Shown here piece by piece: positions 1 through 13,433 of a stretch of 64,000 nucleotides of DNA. The notes beneath the pieces were generated by a model, which saw nothing but the letters and a program-made list of their open reading frames with translations, was not told the origin of the DNA and did no database searches. The first letter of the stretch is position 1. The number at the start of each line of letters is the position of its first letter. Position numbers and translations under genes: made by a program. The DNA comes from Xiphydria camelus. Lineage: Eukaryota; Arthropoda; Insecta; Hymenoptera; Xiphydriidae. The stretch covers positions 12,038,580 through 12,102,579 of the forward strand of contig OY783198.1 of assembly GCA_963678675.1 (NCBI GenBank). Direction: 5' to 3'.

Positions 1-288
1 ATACCGCGACACCGACCCGTACAGGTATAAATATACGTGTTTACACATGTATAACTTCTATAGAACTAACTTGCGTAGAAATGCAATATTTATTTTAAGA
101 AAATGTTATTTTAGTTAAGCGTCATATCGGTAATCACGGGAGTTTTTTTTTATTTTTTCCCTGTTTCCCATTGACCATCTGCACTCTGCGGCGGTATACA
201 CACTTTGATCTTAGGTCAATGAGCCGAGAAGCTATTGAGCTCTAATGAATTAGATTGAGATCTGGACTAACCATCTTGCGTACAAAGC
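1..288 (+). repeat. Left-arm marker monomer variant (288 bp, long T-tract)
   Basis: Longest monomer measured. It has T9-A-T6 at 143-158, TAAGAAAATG, CACGGGAG, GACCATCTG and CTTAGGTCAATG. The rare GCGACACCG form occurs here and again at 5715 and 10861, so the variant tags copies related by duplication (spacings 5714 and 5146 bp). In most occurrences it is followed by a GAAATGAAAT / TAAATAAGCG monomer, so the pair moves as a dimer. Confidence 0.85.
26..33 (+). promoter_or_regulatory. TATA-box-like motif in class A monomers (first instance)
   Basis: TATAAATA is embedded in the GC-richer start of essentially every class A monomer and recurs about every 286 bp; class B has GGATAAATA instead. The match to a core-promoter TATA box is good, but nothing here shows transcription. 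Listed once as a representative. Confidence 0.3.
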
Positions 289-573
289 ATACCGCGATAC
301 CGACCCGTACAGGTATAAATATACGTGTTTACACATGTATAACTTCTGTAGAACTAACTTGCGTAGAAATGAAATATTTATTTTAGGAAAATGTTATTTT
401 AAATAAGCGTCATATCGGTAATCAAGCGAGTTTTTCATTTTTTCCCTGTTTCCCATTGACTCGCTGCACTCTGCGGCGGTATACACACTTTGATCTTAGC
501 TCATTGAGCCGAGAAGCTATGGAGCTGTTATGAATTAGATTGAGATCTGGACTAACCATCTTGCGTACAAAGC

Positions 574-858
574 ATACCGCGATACCGACCCGTACAGGTA
601 TAAATAAACGTGTTTACACATGTATAACTTCTACAGAACTAACTTGCGTAGAAATGCAATATTTATTTTAGGAAAATGTTATTTTAGTTAAGCGTCATAT
701 CGGTAATCATGCGAGTTTTTTATTTTTTCCCTGTTTCCCATTGACTAGCTGCACTCTGCGGCGGTATACACACTTTGATCTTAGCTCAATGAGCCGAGAA
801 GCTATTGAGCTGTAACGAATTAGATTGAGATCTGGACTAACCATCTTGCGTACAAAGC
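574..858 (+). repeat. Representative class A monomer (285 bp)
   Basis: Typical class A unit. In order it holds a GC-rich start (ACCGCGATACCGACCCG), a TATAAATA motif, a near-palindrome around ACATGT, the TTAA later used as a transposon target, a T-rich tract after GCGAG, the CTGCACTCTGCGGCGG block and three ATTGAG copies near the end. The phase chosen as monomer start is arbitrary. Confidence 0.93.
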
Positions 859-2859
859 ATACCGCGATACCGACCCGTACAGGTATAAATAAACGTGTTT
901 ACACATGTATAACTTCTACAGAACTAACTTGCGTAGAAATGCAATATTTATTTTAGGAAAATGTTATTTTAGTTAAGCGTCATATTGGTAATCACGCGAG
1001 TTTTTTATTTTTTTCCCTGTTTCCCATTGACTAGCTGCACTCTGCGGCGGTATACACACTTTGATCTTAGCTCATTGAGCCGAGAAGCTATGGAGCTGTT
1101 ATGAATTAGATTGAGATCTGGACTAACCATCTTGCGTACAAAGCATACCGCGATACCGACCCGTACAGGTATAAATAAACGTGTTTACACATGTATAACT
1201 TCTATAGAACTAACTTGCGTAGAAATGCAATATTTATTTTAGGAAAATGTTATTTTAGTTAAGCGTCATATCGGTAATCACGCGAGTTTTTTTATTTTTT
1301 CCCTGTTTCTCACTGACTTGCTGCACTCTGCTGCGGTATACACACTTTGATCTTAGCTCAATGAGCCAAGAAGTTATTGAGCTCTAATGAATTAGATTGA
1401 GATGTGGACTAACCATCTTGCGTACAAAGCATACCGCGATACCGACCCGTACAGGTATAAATATACGTTTTTACACATGTATAACTTCTACAGAACTAAC
1501 TTGCATAGAAATGCAATATTTATTTTAGGAAAATGTTATTTTAGTTAAGCGTCATATCGGTAATCACGCGAGTTTTTCATTTTTTCCCTGTTTCCCATTG
1601 ACTCGCTGCAATCTGCGGCGGTATACACACTTTGATCTTAGCTCATTGAGCCGAGAAGCTATGGAGCTGTTATGAATTAGATTGAGATCTGGACTAACCA
1701 TCTTGCGTACAAAGCATACCGCGATACCGACCCGTACAGGTATAAATATACGTTTTTACACATGTATAACTTCTACAGAACTAACTTGCATAGAAATGCA
1801 ATATTTATTTTAGGAAAATGTTATTTTAGTTAAGCGTCATATCGGTAATCACGCGAGTTTTTTTATTTTTTCCCTGTTTCCCACTGACTTGCTGCACTCT
1901 GCTGCGGTATACACACTTTGATCTTAGCTCAATGAGCCAAGAAGTTATTGAGCTCTAATGAATTAGATTGAGATGTGGACTAACCATCTTGCGTACAAAG
2001 CATACCGCGATACCGACCCGTACAGGTATAAATATACGTTTTTACACATGTATAACTTCTACAGAACTAACTTGCATAGAAATGCAATATTTATTTTAGG
2101 AAAATGTTATTTTAGTTAAGCGTCATATCGGTAATCACGCGAGTTTTTCATTTTTTCCCTGTTTCCCATTGACTAGCTGCACTCTGCAGCGGTATACACA
2201 CTTTGATCTTAGCTCAATGAGCCAAGAAGTTATTGAGCTCTAATGAATTAGATTGAGATGTGGACTAACCATCTTGCGTGCAAAGCATACCGCGATACCG
2301 ACCCGTACAGGTATAAATATACGTGTTTACACATGTATAACTTCTATAGAACTAACTTGCGTAGAAATGCAATATTTATTTTAAGAAAATGTTATTTTAG
2401 TTAAGCGTCATATCGGTAATCACGGGAGTTTTTTTTTATTTTTTCCCTGTTTCCCATTGACGATCTGCACTCTGCGGCGGTATACACACTTTGATCTTAG
2501 GTCAATGAGCCGAGAAGCTATTGAGCTCTAATGAATTAGATTGAGATCTGGACTAACCATCTTGCGTACAAAGCATACCGCGATACCGACCCGTACAGGT
2601 ATAAATATACGTGTTTACACATGTATAACTTCTATAGAACTAACTTGCGTAGAAATGAAATATTTATTTTAGGAAAATGTTATTTTAAATAAGCGTCATA
2701 TCGGTAATCAAGCGAGTTTTTCATTTTTTCCCTGTTTCCCATTGACTCGCTGCACTCTGCGGCGGTATACACACTTTGATCTTAGCTCATTGAGCCGAGA
2801 AGCTATTGAGCTCTAATGAATTACATTGAGATCCGGAATAACCATCTTGCGTACAAAGC

Positions 2860-3146
2860 GTACCGCGAAACCGACCCGCACATGGATAAATACAAACGTA
2901 TTTGCAGATGTGTAATTTATGCAGAACTAACTTGCGTAGAAATGCAATATCCATTTTTATAAGATACTATTTTAGTTAAATGTCATATCGGTAATCATGC
3001 GAGTTTTTTATTTTTTCCTTGTTTACCATTGACTCGCTGCACTCTGCGGCGGTATACACACTTTGATCTTAGCTCAATGAGCCGAGAAGCTGTTGAGCTC
3101 TAATGAATTATATTGAGATCTGGACTAACCATCTTGCGTACAAAGC
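2860..3146 (+). repeat. Representative class B monomer, first in the window
   Basis: This unit starts GTACCGCGAAACCGACCC and has GCACATGGATAAATAC, GTATTTGCAGATGTGTAA and TATCCATTTTTATAAG where class A has GTACAGGTATAAATA, GTGTTTACACATGTATAA and TATTTATTTTAGGAAA. From the TTAA onward it is almost the same as class A, except for CCTTGTTTACC in place of CCCTGTTTCCC. It lacks the TATAAATA motif of class A. It is isolated by about 11 kb from the next B copy. Confidence 0.92.
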
Positions 3147-6100
3147 ATACCGCGATACCGACCCGTATAGGTATAAATATACGTGTTTACACATGTATAA
3201 CTTCTACAGAACTAACTTGCGTAGAAATGCAATATTTATTTTAGGAAAATGTTATTTTAGTTAAGCGTCATATCGGTAATCATGCGAGTTTTTTATTTTT
3301 TCCTTGTTTACCATTGACTCGCTGCACTCTGCGGCGGTATACACACTTTGATCTTAGCTCAATGAGCCGAGAAGCTGTTGAGCTCTAATGAATTATATTG
3401 AGATCTGGACTAACCATCTTGCGTACAAAGCATACCTCGATACCGACCCGTATAGGTATAAATATACGTGTTTACACATGTATAACTTCTACAGAACTAA
3501 CTTGCGTAGAAATGCAATATTTATTTTAGGAAAATGTTATTTTAGTTAAGCGTCATATCGGTAATCACGCGAGTTTTTTATTTTTTTCCCTGTTTCCCAT
3601 TGACTAGCTGCACTCTGCGGCGGCATACACACTTTGATCTTAGCTCATTGAGCCGAGAAGCTATGGAGCTGTTATGAATTAGATTGAGATCTGGACTAAC
3701 CATCTTGCGTACAAAGCATACCGCGATACCGACCCGTACAGGTATAAATATACGTTTTTACACATGTATAACTTCTACAGAACTAACTTGCATAGAAATG
3801 CAATATTTATTTTAGGAAAATGTTATTTTAGTTAAGCGTCATATCGGTAATCACGCGAGTTTTTTTATTTTTTCCCTGTTTCCCACTGACTTGCTGCACT
3901 CTGCTGCGGTATACACACTTTGATCTTAGCTCAATGAGCCAAGAAGTTATTGAGCTCTAATGAATTAGATTGAGATGTGGACTAACCTTCTTGCGTACAA
4001 AGCATACCGCGATACCGACCCGTACAGGTATAAATATACGTTTTTACACATGTATAACTTCTACAGAACTAACTTGCATAGAAATGCAATATTTATTTTA
4101 GGAAAATGTTATTTTAGTTAAGCGTCATATCGGTAATCACGCGAGTTTTTCATTTTTTCCCTGTTTCCCATTGACTCGCTGCAATCTGCGGCGGTATACA
4201 CACTTTGATCTTAGCTCATTGAGCCGAGAAGCTATTGAGCTCTAATGAATTAGATTGAGATCTGGACTAACCATCTTGCGTACAAAGCATACCGCGATAC
4301 CGACCCGTACAGGTATAAATATACGTTTTTACACATGTATAACTTCTACAGAACTAACTTGCATAGAAATGCAATATTTATTTTAGGAAAATGTTATTTT
4401 AGTTAAGCGTCATATCGGTAATCACGCGAGTTTTTGATTTTTTCCCTGTTTCCCGTTGACTCGCTGCATTCTGCGGCGGTATACAAACTTTGATCTTAGC
4501 TCAATGAGCCGAGAAGTTATTGAGCTGTAATGAATTAGATTGAGATCTGGACTAACCATCTTGCGTACAAAGCATACCGCGATACCGACCCGTACAGGTA
4601 TAAATAAACGTGTTTACACATGTATAACTTCTATAGAACTAACTTGCGTAGAAATGCAATATTTATTTTAGGAAAATGTTATTTTAGTTAAGCGTCATAT
4701 CGGTAATCACGCGAGTTTTTTTATTTTTTCCCTGATTCCCACTGACTTGCTGCACTCTGCTGCGGTATACACACTTTGATCTTAGCTCAATGAGCCAAGA
4801 AGTTATTGAGCTCTAATGAATTAGATTGAGATGTCGACTAACCATCTTGCGTACAAAGCATACCGCGATACCGACCCGTACAGGTATAAATATACGTTTT
4901 TACACATGTATAACTTCTACAGAACTAACTTGCATAGAAATGCAATATTTATTTTAGGAAAATGTTATTTTAGTTAAGCGTCATATTGGTAATCACGCGA
5001 GTTTTTTATTTTTTCCCTGTTTCCCATTGACTAGCTGCACTCTGCGGTGGTATACACACTTTGATCTTAGCTCATTGAGCCGAGAAGCTATTGAGCTCTA
5101 ATGAATTAGATTGAGATCTGGACTAACCATCTTGCGTACAAAGCATACCGCGATACCGTCCCGTACAGGTATAAATATACGTGTTTACACATGTATAACT
5201 TCTATAGAACTAACTTGCGTAGAAATGCAATATTTATTTTAGGAAAATGTTATTTTAGTTAAGCGTCATATTGGTAATCACGCGAGTTTTTTATTTTTTC
5301 CCTGTTTCCCATTGACTAGCTGCACTCTGCAGCGGTATACACACTTTGATCTTAGCTCATTGAGCCGAGAAGCTATGGAGCTGTTATGAATTAGATTGAG
5401 ATCTGGACTAACCATCTTGCGTACAAAGCATACCGCGATACCGACCCGTACAGGTATAAATAAACGTGTTTACACATGTATAACTTCTATAGAACTAACT
5501 TGCGTAGAAATGCAATATTTATTTTAGGAAAATATTATTTTAGTTAAGCGTCATATCGGTAATCACGCGAGTTTTTTATTTTTTCCCTGTTTCCCACTGA
5601 CTTGCTGCACTCTGCTGCGGTATACACACTTTGATCTTAGCTCAATGAGCCAAGAAGTTATTGAGCTCTAATGAATTAGATTGAGATGTGGACTAACCAT
5701 CTTGCGTGCAAAGCATACCGCGACACCGACCCGTACAGGTATAAATATACGTGTTTACACATGTATAACTTCTATAGAACTAACTTGCGTAGAAATGCAA
5801 TATTTATTTTAAGAAAATGTTATTTTAGTTAAGCGTCATATCGGTAATCACGGGAGTTTTTTTTTATTTTTTCCCTGTTTCCCATTGACCATCTGCACTC
5901 TGCGGCGGTATACACACTTTGATCTTAGGTCAATGAGCCGAGAAGCTATTGAGCTCTAATGAATTAGATTGAGATCTGGACTAACCATCTTGCGTACAAA
6001 GCATACCGCGATACCGACCCGTACAGGTATAAATATACGTGTTTACACATGTATAACTTCTGTAGAACTAACTTGCGTAGAAATGAAATATTTATTTTAG

Positions 6101-9100
6101 GAAAATGTTATTTTAAATAAGCGTCATATCGGTAATCAAGCGAGTTTTTCATTTTTTCCCTGTTTCCCATTGACTCGCTGCACTCTGCGGCGGTATACAC
6201 ACTTTGATCTTAGCTCATTGAGCCGAGAAGCTATGGAGCTGTTATGAATTAGATTGAGATCTGGACTAACCATCTTGCGTACAAAGCATACCGCGATACC
6301 GACCCGTACAGGTATAAATAAACGTGTTTACACATGTATAACTTCTACAGAACTAACTTGCGTAGAAATGCAATATTTATTTTAGGAAAATGTTATTTTA
6401 GTTAAGCGTCATATCGGTAATCATGCGAGTTTTTTATTTTTTCCCTGTTTCCCATTGACTAGCTGCACTCTGCGGCGGTATACACACTTTGATCTTAGCT
6501 CAATGAGCCGAGAAGCTATTGAGCTGTAACGAATTAGATTGAGATCTGGACTAACCATCTTGCGTACAAAGCATTCCGCGATACCGACCCGTACAGGTAT
6601 AAATAAACGTGTTTACACATGTATAACTTCTATAGAACTAACTTGCGTAGAAATGCAATATTTATTTTAGGAAAATGTTATTTTAGTTAAGCGTCATATT
6701 GGTAATCACGCGAGTTTTTTATTTTTTTCCCTGTTTCCCATTGACTAGCTGCACTCTGCGGCGGTATACACACTTTGATCTTAGCTCATTGAGCCGAGAA
6801 GCTATGGAGCTGTTATGAATTAGATTGAGATCTGGACTAACCATCTTGCGTACAAAGCATACCGCGATACCGACCCGTACAGGTATAAATAAACGTGTTT
6901 ACACATGTATAACTTCTACAGAACTAACTTGCGTAGAAATGCAATATTTATTTTAGGAAAATGTTATTTTAGTTAAGCGTCATATCGGTAATCATGCGAG
7001 TTTTTTATTTTTTCCCTGTTTCCCATTGACTAGCTGCACTCTGCGGCGGTATACACACTTTGATCTTAGCTCAATGAGCCGAGAAGCTATTGAGCTGTAA
7101 CGAATTAGATTGAGATCTGGACTAACCATCTTGCGTACAAAGCATACCGCGATACCGACCCGTACAGGTATAAATAAACGTGTTTACACATGTATAACTT
7201 CTATAGAACTAACTTGCGTAGAAATGCAATATTTATTTTAGGAAAATGTTATTTTAGTTAAGCGTCATATTGGTAATCACGCGAGTTTTTTATTTTTTTC
7301 CCTGTTTCCCATTGACTAGCTGCACTCTGCGGCGGTATACACACTTTGATCTTAGCTCATTGAGCCGAGAAGCTATGGAGCTGTTATGAATTAGATTGAG
7401 ATCTGGACTAACCATCTTGCGTACAAAGCATACCGCGATACCGACCCGTACAGGTATAAATAAACGTGTTTACACATGTATAACTTCTATAGAACTAACT
7501 TGCGTAGAAATGCAATATTTATTTTAGGAAAATGTTATTTTAGTTAAGCGTCATATCGGTAATCACGCGAGTTTTTTTATTTTTTCCCTGTTTCTCACTG
7601 ACTTGCTGCACTCTGCTGCGGTATACACACTTTGATCTTAGCTCAATGAGCCAAGAAGTTATTGAGCTCTAATGAATTAGATTGAGATGTGGACTAACCA
7701 TCTTGCGTACAAAGCATACCGCGATACCGACCCGTACAGGTATAAATATACGTTTTTACACATGTATAACTTCTACAGAACTAACTTGCATAGAAATGCA
7801 ATATTTATTTTAGGAAAATGTTATTTTAGTTAAGCGTCATATCGGTAATCACGCGAGTTTTTTTTATTTTTTCCCTGTTTCCCACTGACTTGCTGCACTC
7901 TGCTGCGGTATACACACTTTGATCTTAGCTCAATGAGCCAAGAAGTTATTGAGCTCTAATGAATTAGATTGAGATGTGGACTAACCATCTTGCGTACAAA
8001 GCATACCGCGATACCGACCCGTACAGGTATAAATAAACGTGTTTACACATGTATAACTTCTATAGAACTAACTTGCGTAGAAATGCAATATTTATTTTAA
8101 GAAAATGTTATTTTAGTTAAGCGTCATATCGGTAATCACGCGAGTTTTTCATTTTTTCCCTGTTTCCCATTGACTAGCTGCACTCTGCAGCGGTATACAC
8201 ACTTTGATCTTAGCTCATTGAGCCGAGAAGCTATGGAGCTGTTATGAATTAGATTGAGACCTGGACTAACCATCTTGCGTACAAAGCATACCGCGATACC
8301 GACCCGTACAGGTATAAATAAACGTGTTTACACATGTATAACTTCTATAGAACTAACTTGCGTAGAAATGCAATATTTATTTTAGGAAAATGTTATTTTA
8401 GTTAAGCGTCATATCGGTAATCATGCGAGTTTTTTTATTTTTTCCCTGTTTCCCACTGACTTGCTGCACTCTGCTGCGGTATACACACTTTGATCTTAGC
8501 TCAATGAGCCAAGAAGTTATTGAGCTCTAATGAATTAGATTGAGATGTGGACTAACCATCTTGCGTGCAAAGCATACCGCGATACCGACCCGTACAGGTA
8601 TAAATATACGTGTTTACACATGTATAACTTCTATAGAACTAACTTGCGTAGAAATGCAATATTTATTTTAAGAAAATGTTATTTTAGTTAAGCGTCATAT
8701 CGGTAATCACGGGAGTTTTTTTTTATTTTTTCCCTGTTTCCCATTGACCATCTGCACTCTGCGGCGGTATACACACTTTGATCTTAGGTCAATGAGCCGA
8801 GAAGCTATTGAGCTCTAATGAATTAGATTGAGATCTGGACTAACCATCTTGCGTACAAAGCATACCGCGATACCGACCCGTACAGGTATAAATAAACGTG
8901 TTTACACATGTATAACTTCTATAGAACTAACTTGCGTAGAAATGCAATATTTATTTTAGGAAAATGTTATTTTAGTTAAGCGTCATATCGGTAATCACGC
9001 GAGTTTTTTTATTTTTTCCCTGATTCCCACTGACTTGCTGCACTCTGCTGCGGTATACACACTTTGATCTTAGCTCAATGAGCCAAGAAGTTATTGAGCT

Positions 9101-12100
9101 CTAATGAATTAGATTGAGATGTCGACTAACCATCTTGCGTACAAAGCATACCGCGATACCGGCCCGTACAGGTATAAATATACGTTTTTACACATGTATA
9201 ACTTCTACAGAACTAACTTGCATAGAAATGCAATATTTATTTTAGGAAAATGTTATTTTAGTTAAGCGTCATATTGGTAATCACGCGAGTTTTTTATTTT
9301 TTCCCTGTTTCCCATTGACTAGCTGCACTCTGCGGTGGTATACACACTTTGATCTTAGCTCATTGAGCCGAGAAGCTATTGAGCTCTAATGAATTAGATT
9401 GAGATCTGGACTAACCATCTTGCGTACAAAGCATACCGCGATACCGACCCGTACAGGTATAAATAAACGTGTTTACACATGTATAACTTCTATAGAACTA
9501 ACTTGCGTAGAAATGCAATATTTATTTTAAGAAAATGTTATTTTAGTTAAGCGTCATATCGGTAATCACGGGAGTTTTTTTTTATTTTTTCCCTGTTTCC
9601 CATTGACCATCTGCACTCTGCGGCGGTATACACACTTTGATCTTAGGTCAATGAGCCGAGAAGCTATTGAGCTCTAATGAATTAGATTGAGATCTGGACT
9701 AACCATCTTGCGTACAAAGCATACCGCGATACCGACCCGTACAGGTATAAATATACGTGTTTACACATGTATAACTTCTATAGAACTAACTTGCGTAGAA
9801 ATGAAATATTTATTTTAGGAAAATGTTATTTTAAATAAGCGTCATATCGGTAATCAAGCGAGTTTTTCATTTTTTCCCTGTTTCCCATTGACTCGCTGCA
9901 CTCTGCGGCGGTATACACACTTTGATCTTAGCTCATTGAGCCGAGAAGCTATTGAGCTCTAATGAATTAGATTGAGATGTGGACTAACCATCTTGCATAC
10001 AAAGCATACCGCGATACCGACCCGTACAGGTATAAATATACGTTTTTACACATGTATAACTTCTACAGAACTAACTTGCATAGAAATGCAATATTTATTT
10101 TAGGAAAATGTTATTTTAGTTAAGCGTCATATTGGTAATCACGCGAGTTTTTTATTTTTTCCCTGTTTCCCATTGACTAGCTGCACTCTGCGGTGGTATA
10201 CACACTTTGATCTTAGCTCATTGAGCCGAGAAGCTATTGAGCTCTAATGAATTAGATTGAGATCTGGACTAACCATCTTGCGTACAAAGCATACCGCGAT
10301 ACCGACCCGTACAGGTATAAATATACGTGTTTACACATGTATAACTTCTATAGAACTAACTTGCGTAGAAATGCAATATTTATTTTAGGAAAATGTTATT
10401 TTAGTTAAGCGTCATATTGGTAATCACGCGAGTTTTTTATTTTTTCCCTGTTTCCCATTGACTAGCTGCACTCTGCAGCGGTATACACACTTTGATCTTA
10501 GCTCATTGAGCCGAGAAGCTATGGAGCTGTTATGAATTAGATTGAGATCTGGACTAACCATCTTGCGTACAAAGCATACCGCGATACCGACCCGTACAGG
10601 TATAAATAAACGTGTTTACACATGTATAACTTCTATAGAACTAACTTGCGTAGAAATGCAATATTTATTTTAGGAAAATGTTATTTTAGTTAAGCGTCAT
10701 ATCGGTAATCACGCGAGTTTTTTATTTTTTCCCTGTTTCCCACTGACTTGCTGCACTCTGCTGCGGTATACACACTTTGATCTTAGCTCAATGAGCCAAG
10801 AAGTTATTGAGCTCTAATGAATTAGATTGAGATGTGGACTAACCATCTTGCGTGCAAAGCATACCGCGACACCGACCCGTACAGGTATAAATATACGTGT
10901 TTACACATGTATAACTTCTATAGAACTAACTTGCGTAGAAATGCAATATTTATTTTAAGAAAATGTTATTTTAGTTAAGCGTCATATCGGTAATCACGGG
11001 AGTTTTTTTTTATTTTTTCCCTGTTTCCCATTGACCATCTGCACTCTGCGGCGGTATACACACTTTGATCTTAGGTCAATGAGCCGAGAAGCTATTGAGC
11101 TCTAATGAATTAGATTGAGATCTGGACTAACCATCTTGCGTGCAAAGCATACCGCGATACCGACCCGTACAGGTATAAATATACGTGTTTACACATGTAT
11201 AACTTCTATAGAACTAACTTGCGTAGAAATGAAATATTTATTTTAGGAAAATGTTATTTTAAATAAGCGTCATATCGGTAATCAAGCGAGTTTTTCATTT
11301 TTTCCCTGTTTCCCATTGACTCGCTGCACTCTGCGGCGGTATACACACTTTGATCTTAGCTCATTGAGCCGAGAAGCTATGGAGCTGTTATGAATTAGAT
11401 TGAGATCTGGACTAACCATCTTGCGTACAAAGCATACCGCGATACCGACCCGTACAGGTATAAATAAACGTGTTTACACATGTATAACTTCTACAGAACT
11501 AACTTGCGTAGAAATGCAATATTTATTTTAGGAAAATGTTATTTTAGTTAAGCGTCATATCGGTAATCACGCGAGTTTTTTTATTTTTTCCCTGTTTCCC
11601 ACTGACTTGCTGCACTCTGCTGCGGTGTACACACTTTGATCTTAGCTCAATGAGCCAAGAAGTTATTGAGCTCTAATGAATTAGATTGAGATGTGGACTA
11701 ACCATCTTGCGTACAAAGCATACCGCGATACCGACCCGTACAGGTATAAATATACGTTTTTACACATGTATAACTTCTACAGAACTAACTTGCATAGAAA
11801 TGCAATATTTATTTTAGGAAAATGTTATTTTAGTTAAGCGTGATATCGGTAATCACGCGAGTTTTTCATTTTTTCCCTGTTTCCCACTGACTTGCTGCAC
11901 TCTGCGGCGGTATACACACTTTGATCTTAGCTCATTGAGCCGAGAAGCTATGGAGCTGTTATGAATTAGATTGAGATCTGGACTAACCATCTTGCGTACA
12001 AAGCATACCGCGATACCGACCCGTACAGGTATAAATAAACGTGTTTACACATGTATAACTTCTATAGAACTAACTTGCGTAGAAATGCAATATTTATTTT

Positions 12101-13433
12101 AGGAAAATGTTATTTTAGTTAAGCGTCATATCGGTAATCACGCGAGTTTTTTTATTTTTTCCCTGTTTCCCACTGACTTGCTGCACTCTGCTGCGGTATA
12201 CACACTTTGATCTTAGCTCAATGAGCCAAGAAGTTATTGAGCTCTAATGAATTAGATTGAGATGTGGACTAACCATCTTGCGTGCAAAGCATACCGCGAT
12301 ACCGACCCGTACAGGTATAAATATACGTGTTTACACATGTATAACTTCTATAGAACTAACTTGCGTAGAAATGCAATATTTATTTTAAGAAAATGTTATT
12401 TTAGTTAAGCGTCATATCGGTAATCACGGGAGTTTTTTTTTATTTTTTCCCTGTTTCCCATTGACCATCTGCACTCTGCGGCGGTATACACACTTTGATC
12501 TTAGGTCAATGAGCCGAGAAGCTATTGAGCTCTAATGAATTAGATTGAGATCTGGACTAACCATCTTGCGTACAAAGCATACCGCGATACCGACCCGTAC
12601 AGGTATAAATATACGTGTTTACACATGTATAACTTCTATAGAACTAACTTGCGTAGAAATGAAATATTTATTTTAGGAAAATGTTATTTTAAATAAGCGT
12701 CATATCGGTAATCAAGCGAGTTTTTCATTTTTTCCCTGTTTCCCATTGACTCGCTGCACTCTGCGGCGGTATACACACTTTGATCTTAGCTCATTGAGCC
12801 GAGAAGCTATTGAGCTCTAATGAATTAGATTGAGATGTGGACTAACCATCTTGCGTACAAAGCATACCGCGATACCGACCCGTACAGGTATAAATATACG
12901 TGTTTACACATGTATAACTTCTACAGAACTAACTTGCATAGAAATGCAATATTTATTTTAGGAAAATGTTATTTTAGTTAAGCGTCATATCGGTAATCAC
13001 GCGAGTTTTTCATTTTTTCCCTGTTTCCCATTGACTCGCTGCAATCTGCGGCGGTATACACACTTTGATCTTTGCTCATTGAGCCGAGAAGCTATTGAGC
13101 TCTAATGAATTAGATTGAGATCTGGACTAACCATCTTGCGTACAAAGCATACCGCGATACCGACCCGTACAGGTATAAATATACGTGTTTACACATGTAT
13201 AACTTCTACAGAACTAACTTGCATAGAAATGCAATATTTATTTTAGGAAAATGTTATTTTAGTTAAGCGTCATATCGGTAATCACGCGAGTTTTTCATTT
13301 TTTCCCTGTTTCCCATTGACTCGCTGCAATCTGCGGCGGTATACACACTTTGATCTTTGCTCATTGAGCCGAGAAGCTATTGAGCTCTAATGAATTAGAT
13401 TGAGATCTGGACTAACCATCTTGCGTACAAAGC

